NCBI RefSeq assembly: GCF_048128805.1
Contig: NC_136016.1
Span: forward strand, 4,263,501 to 4,327,500
Reading direction: 5' to 3'
Source: Centroberyx gerrardi
Taxonomy: Eukaryota > Chordata > Actinopteri > Beryciformes > Berycidae
DNA: 64,000 nucleotides
This document shows, one piece after another, positions 1 to 11,900 of this stretch. The notes under the pieces are model-generated. The model searched no databases, was not told the origin of the DNA, and saw only the letters and a program-made list of their open reading frames with translations. Position 1 is the stretch's first letter, and every line of letters begins with the position of its first letter. Made by a program: the position numbers and the translations under genes.

Positions 1-735
1 TCAGGATGAACAGAGGTGTAGATCTATCTGCAGGAGCTCTGGAGAAATCCCTTAAATTGTTTATTTTTATTTTATTTATTTTTTCTATTGATCTAAATAT
101 GTATGCATATGTGCGCCTATGGAGAACTATGTGTTTATGTATGAATGTATATACATATATATATAGTCAGCATTATCTCTCCACAGTAATATTACCTATC
201 ATTAATATTCATAGATTGTATACAGGCACAAGTCTCAAGTCAAGTGTCAAGTCTAAATGTGGATTACCTAGTCAAGTCCAAGTCATTAATGTTAAGTCTC
301 AAGTCTAAATGTAGCAAGTCAAGTCAGAACAAATCAAGAGTCCAGTATCAATTTAATATCTTAAAGAAAACTAAATATCTAGGACTTTTCAATGCAATAT
401 GGTTTAAATAGGATAAAAACTTGGTAAGAGCATCATGAGTTTGATTTCTATAATCAGTTTCAACTTCAATAAATTAAATCATTCCATACAAATTCAGAAA
501 ACAGAATTTAAATTCAGTCGTCTGCTGGAACAAATCTCATCACTTTCAATCTAAGTCATTTGCACAAACACAAGATCTCAAGTCAAGACTTTAGAAACCT
601 TTTCAAGTCATCAAAGTACAAGTCAGAGTCAAGTCCCAAGTCAGCAGAACCCAAGTCAAGTCAAGTCAAGTCTTCTCTTCATGCATCAAGTCAAGTCTCA
701 AGCAATTCAAACTGTGACTCGAGTCCCCACCTCTG
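1..735. mobile_element. AAGTC-rich element, right part of a hAT-like repeat
   Basis: From about 225 on, the DNA is built of many degenerate CAAGTCAAGTCTCAAGT-type units. It ends at GACTCGAGTCCCCACCTCTG, whose reverse starts CAGAGGTGGGGACTCGAG, a typical hAT-style terminus. The other end is not visible, so no target duplication can be read. Confidence 0.45.
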
Positions 736-1023
736 ATATCTATACACAGCAGTGTGAGTGTGTTAATGTGTTCACCCTTCCTTTCCCCTGCATCTAACAC
801 CCCGACTTGCTGGAAGTCACAATGTGTTCTTACTCAGCTTGCCTTGTAAATTAGGGTGAAAAAAAAAAAGATGATCAGAGTAGACGTGTTGCGTAAGAGT
901 CAAATGTCTGCAAATATTCAAATGTTCTCAAATCATGTGTCTCAAGGGCATTACACTGGCAGCAGAGTTGTTGTGCCATCCTGGGGATTTATGCCTTCTA
1001 CTCGGGTTTCAAGTCTGCGATGT

Positions 1024-1039
1024 TCTCTCTCTCTCTCTC

Positions 1040-1073
<34 letters not shown>
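1024..1073 (+). repeat. (CT)n microsatellite
   Basis: Nearly pure CT dinucleotides, one interruption; it produces spurious Leu-Ser and Arg-Glu ORFs. Confidence 0.95.
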
Positions 1074-1075
<2 letters not shown>

Positions 1076-1188
1076 GCCAAGGAGTCGTGCCACATCCTTG
1101 CTTTGATCATGGAGGAGCTGGTACAACCATCTATGGACAAGCCACATCACCATCCTCCACTCACTAGACACTAGTGTTACGCATACGG

Positions 1189-1189
<1 letters not shown>

Positions 1190-1242
<53 letters not shown>
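1190..1242 (+). repeat. (CA)n microsatellite
   Basis: Pure CA run of about 26 units. Confidence 0.95.
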
Positions 1243-1244
<2 letters not shown>

Positions 1245-1967
1245 GGGAAAAAGGGGAAGCTACAGTTTACTTTCAACTGTTCTGCCCTCTCCTAAATTTT
1301 AACTGCCAGAGTAATGAAGCTGGTTGAAAAGTGAATGCTGCCCAATTCACAGACATACACACTAACTCTTTCTCACTTATTCACTCAGTTCTTCAGTTCA
1401 GTTTCTTCTTCTACTTCTTCTTCTTATTTGAATTGAGCATTTGCTTTTAAAAGCTAAATAATTTGTGCACCAAAAGTGCTGAAACGGGAAAAATGAAATG
1501 AATTTATGAATAAATGAATGAAAAAAACATGGTTTCACTGTGCTCTTTCTTTTATGTGATTTTGCCTGTATTCTGATTATATATTGCTGCATATTGTATA
1601 AAAAATGTTTTGCCTTGTGCTGCATTCAAGTCACATGGGGAGGATGGTAGATAAGAGCATCCTACTTGAAAATACAGTTCACTTCAGCTTTCAGGTGGTT
1701 AAATACATTTTTTTTGCCTTAATTAATTAATAGTTTAAAGTTGAAAGAGACAGAACATTCTGGGAGAGAGACGGGGATGACTGACGTGAGGTTCCATGCA
1801 AGTTCAGGACTCGAACCCATGGACCCAGGACTGATTTCTTCCACTTCCTGGTTTCTTGTATTCTGAACGTCGCCAAACAGGAAATACCTGCAGTCAAGTG
1901 CTCGGAAATACATATTCATGTCAAATAAAGTGAACAACCATTTCCGTTACATAAGTTATTTTATGAC

Positions 1968-2195
1968 CACCATTTTGAAAATGTCATGGCAAGACACAAC
2001 AACTTGCTGGACTTTTCTTTTGCGGTTGACATTGCAACGCTTAGTATGCTGTAAAATATGAACTCTAAATGTATCATCCGCGAAGTGCATGTGTGTTAAG
2101 TGTGAAAATCCGATTAGTAGCTGGTCAGTAGCAACCAAGTCTACGGGAAACTTCAAACACGGCGTTTGACGGCTTCAAACGAGTTTGAACAAGGT
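1968..2195. repeat. Dispersed repeat B, copy 1
   Basis: Resembles 61765-61975 over its length: shared blocks include a CATGGCA(A/G)GACA start, TTGCTGGA-TTTTC, GGTTGACATT, AAATGTATCA and a TTTGA-G-CGTCAAA-type end. Sequence divergence is marked, so the element is old. Confidence 0.55.
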
Positions 2196-2385
2196 GAATA
2201 CTTGTGGTTTTCCCATGTGAAGACAGACAGGGCAACCTTAGGTTTCCTATTTCAAAATATAGCCGTAAACCTGCTAAGAAAATCTAGGTCCACCCATCTC
2301 GTCTCAGCCAACCAGAAGAGAGTGAACTCTAACTGTGTCCAATCAAAGCACAGGGTCGCTTCTTCCAGACAGAACGCTCCCCAAC

Positions 2386-2486
2386 ATGGCGGCTCTTTTA
2401 CGGGAAAGGCACAGAGCTACATTGGATATCCGACAGAAAAACGAGTAATATAAAGGATATTTACACGGAATTGAACATAGCGAATG
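2386..2486 (+). other. tmem94: Probable 5' noncoding exon of tmem94 with a 20-codon uORF
   Basis: CAACATGGCGGC at 2382-2393 fits a YY1 site overlapping a start codon, a common core-promoter arrangement. The ATG at 2386 opens a 20-codon ORF that stops at 2446-2448. A clean donor (AATG/GTGAGT) follows at 2486/2487. CCAAT (2339-2343) lies just upstream. I infer this is the first exon of tmem94, 2.2 kb before the coding start; no other plus-strand gene lies between. The transcription start is not determined. Confidence 0.5.
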
Positions 2487-2754
2487 GTGAGTTCGTAGAC
2501 AAATATTATGTACAAACGGACTGCGTTGTTGTTCAAACGAATGCTGTAACAGTGTAATTTGAAGCCCGTCTTAGCATCTGCTTTTGACACCGAATGAAGG
2601 GGACGCCTTGCCCCACTGCGAGCCGCTCTCTTTCGTACGGAGAGAACGATACGCCAAGCTCCAGTCAATATCCTGTCAATTTAATTGTTCCTTATTTATC
2701 GACAATGTTATATACCTGGTCGAACATGACTTGCGATGTTTTCTTAATTTTTAG

Positions 2755-2995
2755 GATCCACCCTTCAACACGGCATACATTCAATACACCAAGCAACGCT
2801 CAATTCAATATGTTTTGACCTTTGAGAACTGGTTCTCCTGTACTTCCCGCAATCTCCTTCCACCATAACACTAACTTAGTGGGCGGTAGCGAGAAGTGTG
2901 AACCAATTAATCAGAAAAGTTACGATTTAATAAAGTGCTTGTTGATGGATCAAATGTATGCCGAAGTTAAGAGTGGCTCCTAACGATTGGTTAAA
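2755..2995. repeat. Dispersed repeat C, copy 1 (tmem94 intron 1)
   Basis: Shares CGGCATACAT, CACACCA/ACACCA, GTGGGCGGTAGCGAG, GAACCAATTA, AAAGTGCT, GGATCAA and TATGCCGAA in the same order with 33115-33310. Identity unknown. Confidence 0.55.
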
Positions 2996-4365
2996 ATGTC
3001 TTGAGTCATGTTCTAGGAGGTCTTTACTTTTGCCGATATGCAAGGCCATATTATTTTTGTATGGTGTTTGATACAGTAACGTTAGCTAGCTAATGCATGA
3101 GCAACGTTGTAAACACAAACTGGGATGTGATTGATTGCAAGTTACGTCACGTGTCTGACGTTAATTATTTAAATTTACGTGAAATGGCTCGTGCCAACCA
3201 TGTTTGTGGTTTCAGGCAATCCAGCTGCCTTTTATTATAGCATTGTCAGTCTCGCTCTGCTGTCTAAAGTAGCTGAGAGCCCTCGAAGGGCTAACTAATG
3301 TTAGCTCACTGAATAGCTAAGTTTACCTAGTAGTAGACTAGTTGTAACGTGGGTTGTCAGGCCTGGCACCGTCTGCTGTGGCACGGCACGCTTATCAGAG
3401 AGCTTGATTATTCCAGGCAAAGTGAGAGTTAATCCAGAGATAAGCACCCCAGCCAGAAACTATAACATCGGCCAGGAGTAGATTTAGTTTGTGAGTGACA
3501 GACACTGGCCACAAAAGTAGCGGTTTCCTGGCACAGGATGACTGTCTTTGACTCTGTGGGCTATTTAAAGCTTTGATTCTTTAGAGATTGCTTCACATAG
3601 GTATTAAATTCTCGAAATGCACACACTACACATTCCCTCTTTAGAACAAGGTGTGGCTGCATCCTGTAGAGTTACCTGTAACCTATTGGATATTGGATAT
3701 AACTTGCATTACCTACACTGTACATTCCCTGCACTTCCCCTGGCAGTGCAATAGGATTGTTTTTGGGTTGGATCTTTTTTTGGATGATCTTATTTTGTAG
3801 TCGGTGCACCCCATCACCCTTCTGTCTGTCTGTCTGTCTCTTTTCTTCTCTGTTTGGCTGAGCGCTGTCAACTCTTTGCCAATGGAGACTGCTGACTCTG
3901 GAGTTCAGTGGGTGTTTTGTGCCAGAGGAAGCTGCTTATGTGGTCAGTGTGAGTGAGGCTGGTGTCAGTAGATTCAGGGCCTTGGTCCCATTTTCAATAG
4001 AGCTATTATGCTAGCATCTGGGTCCTGTAGCTGTAGTTACGCTGTAATAACGCTATACTCCATGACAGCATGGAACGTACTGCATATAAGTAGCTCAAAC
4101 CGGTTTGGCAGCAGTAAAGCCTCCCCAAGCAGGGTGATATGTGTTAAGTAACGCCCAACACCTTAATCAACCTGCCCTGCATTATGTGCTTGTCATTCCA
4201 GTTCAACTTACATATTAATGCACACCCATTTCATTCATCCACAGATTCCTACATGCATGTAATGAAGAGGACACCTGTGCTGTGGCCAGCCCTAAACGAC
4301 AATTAATCTCCCAAAGAAAACCCCATATCCCAGAGCTCCCTACTTCTGTCTGCTGGCCCCTACAG

Positions 4366-4645
4366 GTGTGGGTGTGCCTGCCATCAGACTGGCAGAGGAG
4401 GCGGGCAGGAAGGTGTTGCCAGGTGGGGGACCAAGGCTGCACCCACCTGCCTTCTCCATCTTCCTCCGCCCTTGGCTGAAGGACTGGAGCTGCAGCTTCC
4501 AGAGGCAGCCGGCTAAGAAGGATCCACCCGGGGGCCTCGAGTGTGCGGCGTCCAGCTTTGGACATTGCAGAGTGGCATTGGCAGGGCTCTGCCAGGTGTC
4601 AGTGGCTGGTTGAGGAGCAGAGTATGTTGAGTGGCTCTGGTTGCC
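4366..4645 (+). other. tmem94: Likely 5' UTR part of the tmem94 first coding exon
   Basis: A pyrimidine-rich tract ending CCCCTACAG gives the best acceptor upstream of the coding start at 4646, so the exon may run 4366-4669. Two overlapping short ORFs here are not conserved protein as far as I can tell and are treated as untranslated. Other AG dinucleotides nearby could also serve. Confidence 0.35.
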
Positions 4646-7600
4646 ATGGAGCCGCAGGATAAGAAGCAGGTGAGTTTGGTTGCCTCGCGCCCTTCAGCAT
4701 CTGCCTCTGCTACCTACCTGTCCCTGGGGTGGAGAGGTGTTTATGGAACAGACAGGGCCCCCGGGATTTACACTACATTGAGGAGAATGCTAAGCTAAGC
4801 TGCAGTGTGCGCCAGCATAGGCTCCTGCTGCTACACAGTGATTTTGGCATGTTTCCGGTGAATAATGCAGGTCAATGTATGCAATACTCTTCAGGGAAAG
4901 TCTTTGTTTGCGATATAGCAGATGTATAATCAGAAGTCTTGAGGTTGCTGATTGAGATGCCAAAGGGGAAGTTGAAATGCTGTCACTTCATTCTTCAGAA
5001 GTTGCAAAAGTGTCAGTTACACACACAGGTTCTATATAGTACCAGAGGTTGGCTCTTTAAGTTTGTAACATAGCAAAACCCTTTTTGGTGCTATGAAGAA
5101 CTCTTTCAGAAAGGTTCTCTATAGCACCATACTCAAATGGTTCTACCTGGAACTAGGGGTGGGCAATAGTTTACTAGTCAGCCAACAACCGACTGTTCGA
5201 CTAGGCTTATACATTTTTTTTTTCACCTTTATTTTGACTTCCAAATTATGTCAAAGTATATTTTACACTATGTTATTAGTGTTTTCATGTCTACTAATTT
5301 GATATAAGCCATGAATCCAATTTTCCCCTAGGGGATCAATAAACCTTTATCTTTATTAAGCCTAGCTCTACATTTTGAACCTGTGCATGGCGGTATGAAA
5401 TGCTGCATACTATAGCCTTTTCAGACATGGCTGCAGGTCCATGTTCAACACGAGCACAAGGGAAGAAGTAGACCAGAAAGATCTTTTAAATTTCTCTTTG
5501 CCCTTTTTCTTAATTAATGTAAAAAGAAATTGATAAGCATTCTGCCTCAAAAAATGCACTGTTCATGCTTTTTCATGATTAGATAGCCAAGAATCTTATT
5601 CTTAAAGCCTATCTACAGTACAGTCTAAAGCCCTTTTCAGACAGAGAAGTCGGCACACGTTAGTGCAAATGCATCATTGCTAGTTCCAAACCCATTCACA
5701 CCTCCTTTAGCAAGCCATCAATTTGCCGGCTTGTACCCTTTCACACACAAATCACTACTGCTGTTTTTGCTAAGCAATGCAAGACACGCATCAGCTGTTA
5801 AAGATGGCGCTGAGTATAGAAAGTATATATAATATAGGTTTTTTTTTTTTTTTAATATCTTCTTTGTTTGAAAGCGCGCTAAGGCAGTGGAAGTTATACT
5901 TACAGCTACTAGTAAAGCAGAGCAGTCTTCTAAAGAACTTGACTGCGGCCAGGAGAAGATATCACACAAAAAGCACCATTATCCACAGGCGCTGGCTAGT
6001 CCAAGCCTCTCGGTAAGTAAGTAAACAGACGTGATGGCGTATTGTAGTTTCTGATTGGTTATCTTCGTGATATAGTGTAACATTTTATAACAACATATAC
6101 CACATAATGCGTAAGAAAGACGTCTTTTTAAAGAACTCCTTTCATAGAGCACAAAAGCCAGCTTTGAACTGGTTTCATAACTTGGGCAGAAGGAAATGCT
6201 GGTCTGACCTTTTCGCACAGAACTCAAAGCTGCCAAAAAGCCGGTTTCAAGCCACATTTTTCATCTGTGCGATTTAAATATAGGCCTTTCTTAAGACTGA
6301 CTAGTCGACCAATCGTTCGGACAACCCACTTACTAGTGGGTTACCTTTTGCACATCCTTACCTAGAACCCTTATACTGCAACAAAGATTAATTTAAAAAT
6401 GCATGAAATGTCCCAAATCAGCAGTTTTAGAATAACTTTTTAAGAGCCACACTAGGTTCTTTGTTTTAATTTGCCAGCTTTTTATTTGAATAAATCAGAG
6501 GGTTCTTTCAGTCATTATGATTCCATACAGAATCACTACCACAACCAAAGAACCCTTGAAGCTTCCTTCGGCTCCTTTTTCTCTGTGGAGATTGGAGAAT
6601 GTAGGAGAACGCCTCGCATTCTCCCACATTCACTTTCTCACATAAGCGCTCACCATCCCAGTTTTGTTTCGGGCATTTCAGATTACTCATCTGAAGGGTC
6701 AATAGATCAAACCTCTTTAGTTAAACATAGATGTGTAGGAGAGACATTTCACAACGGAGCACCGCTGGGTCAACATAACGCGGGTAGGAATGGAAAAATG
6801 GCTGCCGCTGACCTGTTGCTCAACAGGCTCAAAGAAGAGCTCTTTCTCCCTCTCCTATCTCAGCGTTCCCACCTATGTGCTGCCTTCTATTATATAATCA
6901 TTAACTCATAACTGTACAGTCAAGAGCATGTAGCCGGCCCTCCTCCTGAAGGAGACATGAATGTCCTAGAAGTCGTAGAGGTAGAGTAGACCTTCCACTT
7001 TCCACATTTGAAATATTTTACATTATTACAGTATGATTGATACAGTGAGCAGGTATGTATAAAATCATACTGGCTAGTAGCTATCTAGGGTATTGGATAT
7101 ATGATGATCATACTGTATATAAAACTGGTTATATACTGCATTGTGATTGCATCTGTAAGAGATCATCTTGTGTGAGGAACGATGGGCCATAAGCCTTATT
7201 CACATAGGACTGATATTACCAGGGGACGTCCATTGATTTGTAATAATTGCAGAGATTGTCATTGATCTTAATACTGTGGGAATCTGCCATGTCTGTAATT
7301 TGTTAAGTAAAAATTCTAGCACAAACTACCTACCGTATTTTGGTGAAGACAGAGAAAATGGAGGCAGTAGTGGAAGTGACAAATTGTAAAATCTTGACCT
7401 TATGTAACTGTATCCTGGACGCTGGTGATTTCAGCGATTTTCATTATCTTGCGTGAGTGCATTTCATGAAACGCAGAGGTTGAGGGGTAATTCATTAATT
7501 ACATGAGATTTCCGGTCCCATATAATACTAGTCCCATGTGACTAGGCTATAGGGTGAGTGGCTTGAATGATGTTTGCGATCTTGCAAGCAGCGGCCCGTT

Positions 7601-8883
7601 TCTCTGCGTGAGGTTATGCGATTTTGGCCGAGGGAAGCTGTCCCGAGTGCGATGGAGGTTAAGTGCCGGGACTCTGTACTTTCCTCTGGGCTCCATTTCA
7701 CGCCGTCTGATACTGGGCCAGGCACCGGCCAGTTCAGCAAGGACACCTGCTCTTCGTCTCTTCCTCCGCCTCACTGTCTTCCCTGCTCTTGATCTCTCTG
7801 TCTTTACTCCTCTCTTATCTCTAGTTGTGTCAGTTTTCTCTCTCTGTCCCCTGTTTGTGCATCGCTACATCACTGCAAAATATGCTTCGCTGGCAAGAGG
7901 GGAACAAAGCCCAACTAGGGTTATGCAGGCCAGGTTGGCAATGTTCCTCTTGTCAAAAGAGCCTCTTTCTCTCCCCCTCTCTGTCTGTCCCTCTTTTTCT
8001 CTTTCAGCCCCCCCCCTGCAGTCGGGGCTTTGTTGCTTAGTTGCCCAGCCAGCTACTGAACAAGGCTCGGCCCGAGCCAGAGAGGCAGCCAGACTTTGTG
8101 TTTTTGAATGAGAGTCCAGCTGGCAGCCTGCACTGATGCTGGGCTCGGCTGGCTGGGCTCTGCTGTGTCTGCGGCCCAGTGAAGAGAGGAATTTGGGTGA
8201 GGTTTTTGCAGCATCACCGACTCTCCCCGGCTACAGAAATGACCAGGCCAGTTCTTTAGCAATGACTTAGTTATGGTCTGTTTTTGACAGCTAGTTTCCG
8301 GAATATCACTATTCGTGTCACGCATCGCGGCTGCCGTTAAGACACTGTCCTCGCAGCTTCGGCAGCAGCAGTACAGATCTGAGAGCGAAAGGGAACAGCA
8401 GGGCCGTCATGGTGCTGAAGATGAGAGAAGGGATCTGTCTCAGGAAGAAGAGGACTGTAAGTTGGCCATCTTAGTATGTTGTCTCTTGTCCGATTAAAGC
8501 TGTATCTGTCTGTCTGTAGCCGAGCAGATTAAGCCTCTCAGAGCGGATAAATAAATGGAGCAAGGCTGTTTTTTTGCCTGTTTGGGTGAGAGAGAGTGTG
8601 TCAGTCAAATAAAGTTCAGGCGAGTCTTTTGGTGTGAATAGTGATGGTTGCATTTTTGTGCAATACGCATGCTTGTGTTTTGCTCATGAGCATCCGAGGT
8701 TAATCTAGGTCCTGCTCAGGTAGTGGGTGCACTCTGCTTCACTAAGGCTGCTTAGGCTCCTTGTGTCTCTGCTGCGTGTTTATGTCTGTCTTGAGGATTT
8801 TGTTGAGGCTTTGTTACTCTGGGGAAATGGGAAGATATTTATAGCCTAGCTAAGTGGGATGTGGAGCTTGAAAGCTGAGCCTT

Positions 8884-8923
<40 letters not shown>

Positions 8924-11900
8924 TCATATTTGTGTATGTCTGTCCGTGTGTGTATACGCAGGCCCTTGTAGACACACACATCCTCACGCTGACATGGGAG
9001 TGTGGGAAAAGGTTGCTTTCCCACTAACATTAGATATGGCTCTCTGTCTTTCCCTTTCTCTATTGCAAACGCATTGATTTCCTCTTTGCTCAGCTATTTC
9101 CATGTATGGACTGTTGCCTGATGAAGTTCAGCATCAACATCTACTAATCAGGCAACAGTACTGAAGGTCTCAATTCCAATTGTTTGCCATTTAACCTAAA
9201 TCACCACTGCTCCTTGTCAGTATGTGACTTATGTAACAGTGTTTCTTCTTATCATTCTCTCATAGGTATAACTAGAACGCGCATGTATTGACCCCAACAG
9301 TATTTGTGTGAAATGTTAGTATTCAGGGGGGTTAAATGTATTCACCTACTGTTTCTATTAGGGCAGCACAATTAATTGTCTATTGCAATTCCACATTTAT
9401 AATATTAGAATACTGGCATGGTGGCAATATTGAAACATTTCATTTAGAGTGTCTGCTGTAGTTGCTAATAGTCAAAATGTTGATGTATGGTGCAAATACT
9501 GCAGTTAAATAATTTGGTCTTCAAATCAATCAAGATTGTCGTTTCAGCCAAAATCGTGCAGGCCTAGTTTCCATGGCAAAGCGGTAAACAAATGTATGAA
9601 AGCGATGTTCAATGTGCTGTTGCAGGAGGAGGAGGCTGTGACTCTGGGCCTCTCCACCGGCCAGGCTCTGGGGAAGCTCCGGGACCAGCTCTGCAGCCTG
9701 CTGGAGCAGCACCAGAGGACTGCACGCAGACGAACCTCTGCACAGGTACAGGCACACGCACACGCTCGTATCAGTGTGCTTCCCTTCACTACATTCATTC
9801 CCTAACCTAAACCAAATCCTAATTCTAGTCTTAACCCTAAACCCTAATCCTAATCCTAAACTAACCCCTTGTAGGAGTGAGGGCTGGCGAGAATGTCCTC
9901 ATGTTCGAGGATTTTCATCATCTTTGTATTCTTGTGAGGATGTTTGGTCCTCATAAGGATAGAGGCATAAGAACACACACACAAAATGCTATGCTTGATC
10001 CCATCTACTAATAGCGACACAGCTCCCCATCCAAACTCTTTAAATAAGCCGTCACATGCTATGTCAAATGTGTTGCGTAACGCGCTGCGTATCGTTTTGC
10101 TTACTTGTTGTTTTATCCGGTTATCATAGGAACAGTGGGTGAAGAGCTTCCTTTACCATGGCAACCGTCACTCCTGTCTCCAATGGCCAGGAGCCGCGCT
10201 CACTCTACTCGTGGTGCTGGGACTCTTCTGTTGCCATGGCAGCCAGCCAAAGGGCAGGTAGGTGCCCTCTTTTTACACGGAGCTGAATCGTCCTAGCTTT
10301 GAATGTCTATGAAGGATGTACAGCATTAACAAAAAAATGCTGAAGATGCAGTGCAGTGATTTTTAATTCAGCTAGGAAAGACTTGTATTTCTAATTCTAA
10401 TTTCAGTGCTGCCTCTTGGCCAGGTCTCCCTTGTAAAAGAGAAATTGGTTCTCAGTGTTCAAAAATGCGAGGAGTGTCATTTTTTCAGTTCTTCTCTGCA
10501 TTAGTGCTCCTCTCTTTACGCTTAGCTAATTCTCAGCAGTTGGAGGTGGTGTGGCGCTATCCACATGTTTAGCACCACCCACTTTTTGATGACCATCATG
10601 TCTGAAGCTGCAAAAGCGTACTCTAGAAATCAGGAAATATGTCTCGTCAAATTAGAAACTACAAGCCGGGGGTTATCGACACGTAGGTCTCCCTCTCTCT
10701 CTCTGCCGTACTCGCTCACTTGCTCACAGACCAGTTCCCTGAAGTGAGAAATTGCAAATAATCGCATTAGTGTCATTTTACACCAGCTGTCATTGCTCTC
10801 ACCATACACCATACAAGACAATCTTTCACCTCTCTTTCACACTGTCTGCGGCTACCTCATTAATTATGCATCCCATTGACCAATCAGAGTGCTCATTGAA
10901 ATTGGGGTATGTTTGATGTTATTTTCACTGAGAAGTAGATGGAATTGGTGCAGTTTGATTCTGTTGACAGCCAGAGGGCATTAGTCAAAGTTCCACAACA
11001 GTTATAGTTATATTTGGAGAAACTTTACATCAGCAAGCCTTTTGTTAAGCAATACCATGAGATTGGGAAATGCGATTGTCATTGCACTGGACCTTTTTAA
11101 AGACTGATTAATTCTCACTTCCCTCATTTGTCACATTATGGATCTGCTCTCTCTTTTCCTCTCCGCTCATCTTCCCATTCCTCTCTCTCCTCCACCCTAG
11201 TTCTGGTATAGAGCTGGTGAACGCCGCAGCCCTCCTCCTCCTCTTCCTGCTGAACCTGCTGCTGGTCGGACGGCAGGAGAGGCTGAAGAGGAGCGAGATG
11301 GTCCGGCGCCTGAAGGGCATCATCACACAGCTCGACGGTGAGTGAGGCTGGTTGACTCAGAATCCTTGTGTCTTTGTTAAACTCTTCTTTCTCACTCAAC
11401 TTCAACATATTTCATACGTAACATATTTGTTACTGATTGGCTGAGAGAGGAACTGCATCATTTGACATGTTTACTGTTATCTTGTTATACTCTATTTTCT
11501 CTAGACTATCTGTCGCGGTGTGTGGGTGAACCGGTGCGGTGGTCTCCATCTCTCTACCCCGACCTGTACACGCCCTCATCCCCGTCCTGGTCCCTCCACT
11601 GGACCTACCGCGACTCGCAGCTGGTCAACCTGCCTGTCAGTCTGCTGGTGGAAGGAGACATCATCGCCCTGAGACCCGGGCAAGAGGCATTTGCATCCCT
11701 TAGAGGGATTAAGGTTAGTTTGCGTGTGGTTGCATGTGCACACACACATACACACACAAGACATGCATACAAGTGAGGGGTGTGTTCTAGCTCACACAGT
11801 CGTCAATTGCATCTTCTTCATTTGAGGAGGCTTTTAATCTTGGAAAAGCCAGCTGTTTGCATGTTGATGTCCCTCTTTTCTTCTCTTTAGGGTTCATTTA

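Larger units (their letters stand above)
736..2160. other. Intergenic flank upstream of tmem94
   Basis: Holds a (CT)n and a (CA)n microsatellite and otherwise AT-rich unique-looking sequence. I see no exon of a recognised gene. Confidence 0.4.

Noticed and set aside
1040-1276. His-Thr, Cys-Val and Arg-Glu repeat proteins over CA/GT/CT runs (also at 8839-9077, 14291-14545, 51134-51576)
   Set aside because: Six-frame translations of dinucleotide microsatellites.
7554-8111. 185-codon plus-strand ORF in tmem94 intron 1
   Set aside because: Low-complexity Ser/Leu/Pro translation of pyrimidine-rich DNA; no splice phase linking it to tmem94 and no family resemblance.
9798-9867. Interstitial telomere
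   Set aside because: Units vary between CCTAA, CCTAATC and CCCTAA with no regular TTAGGG phase.
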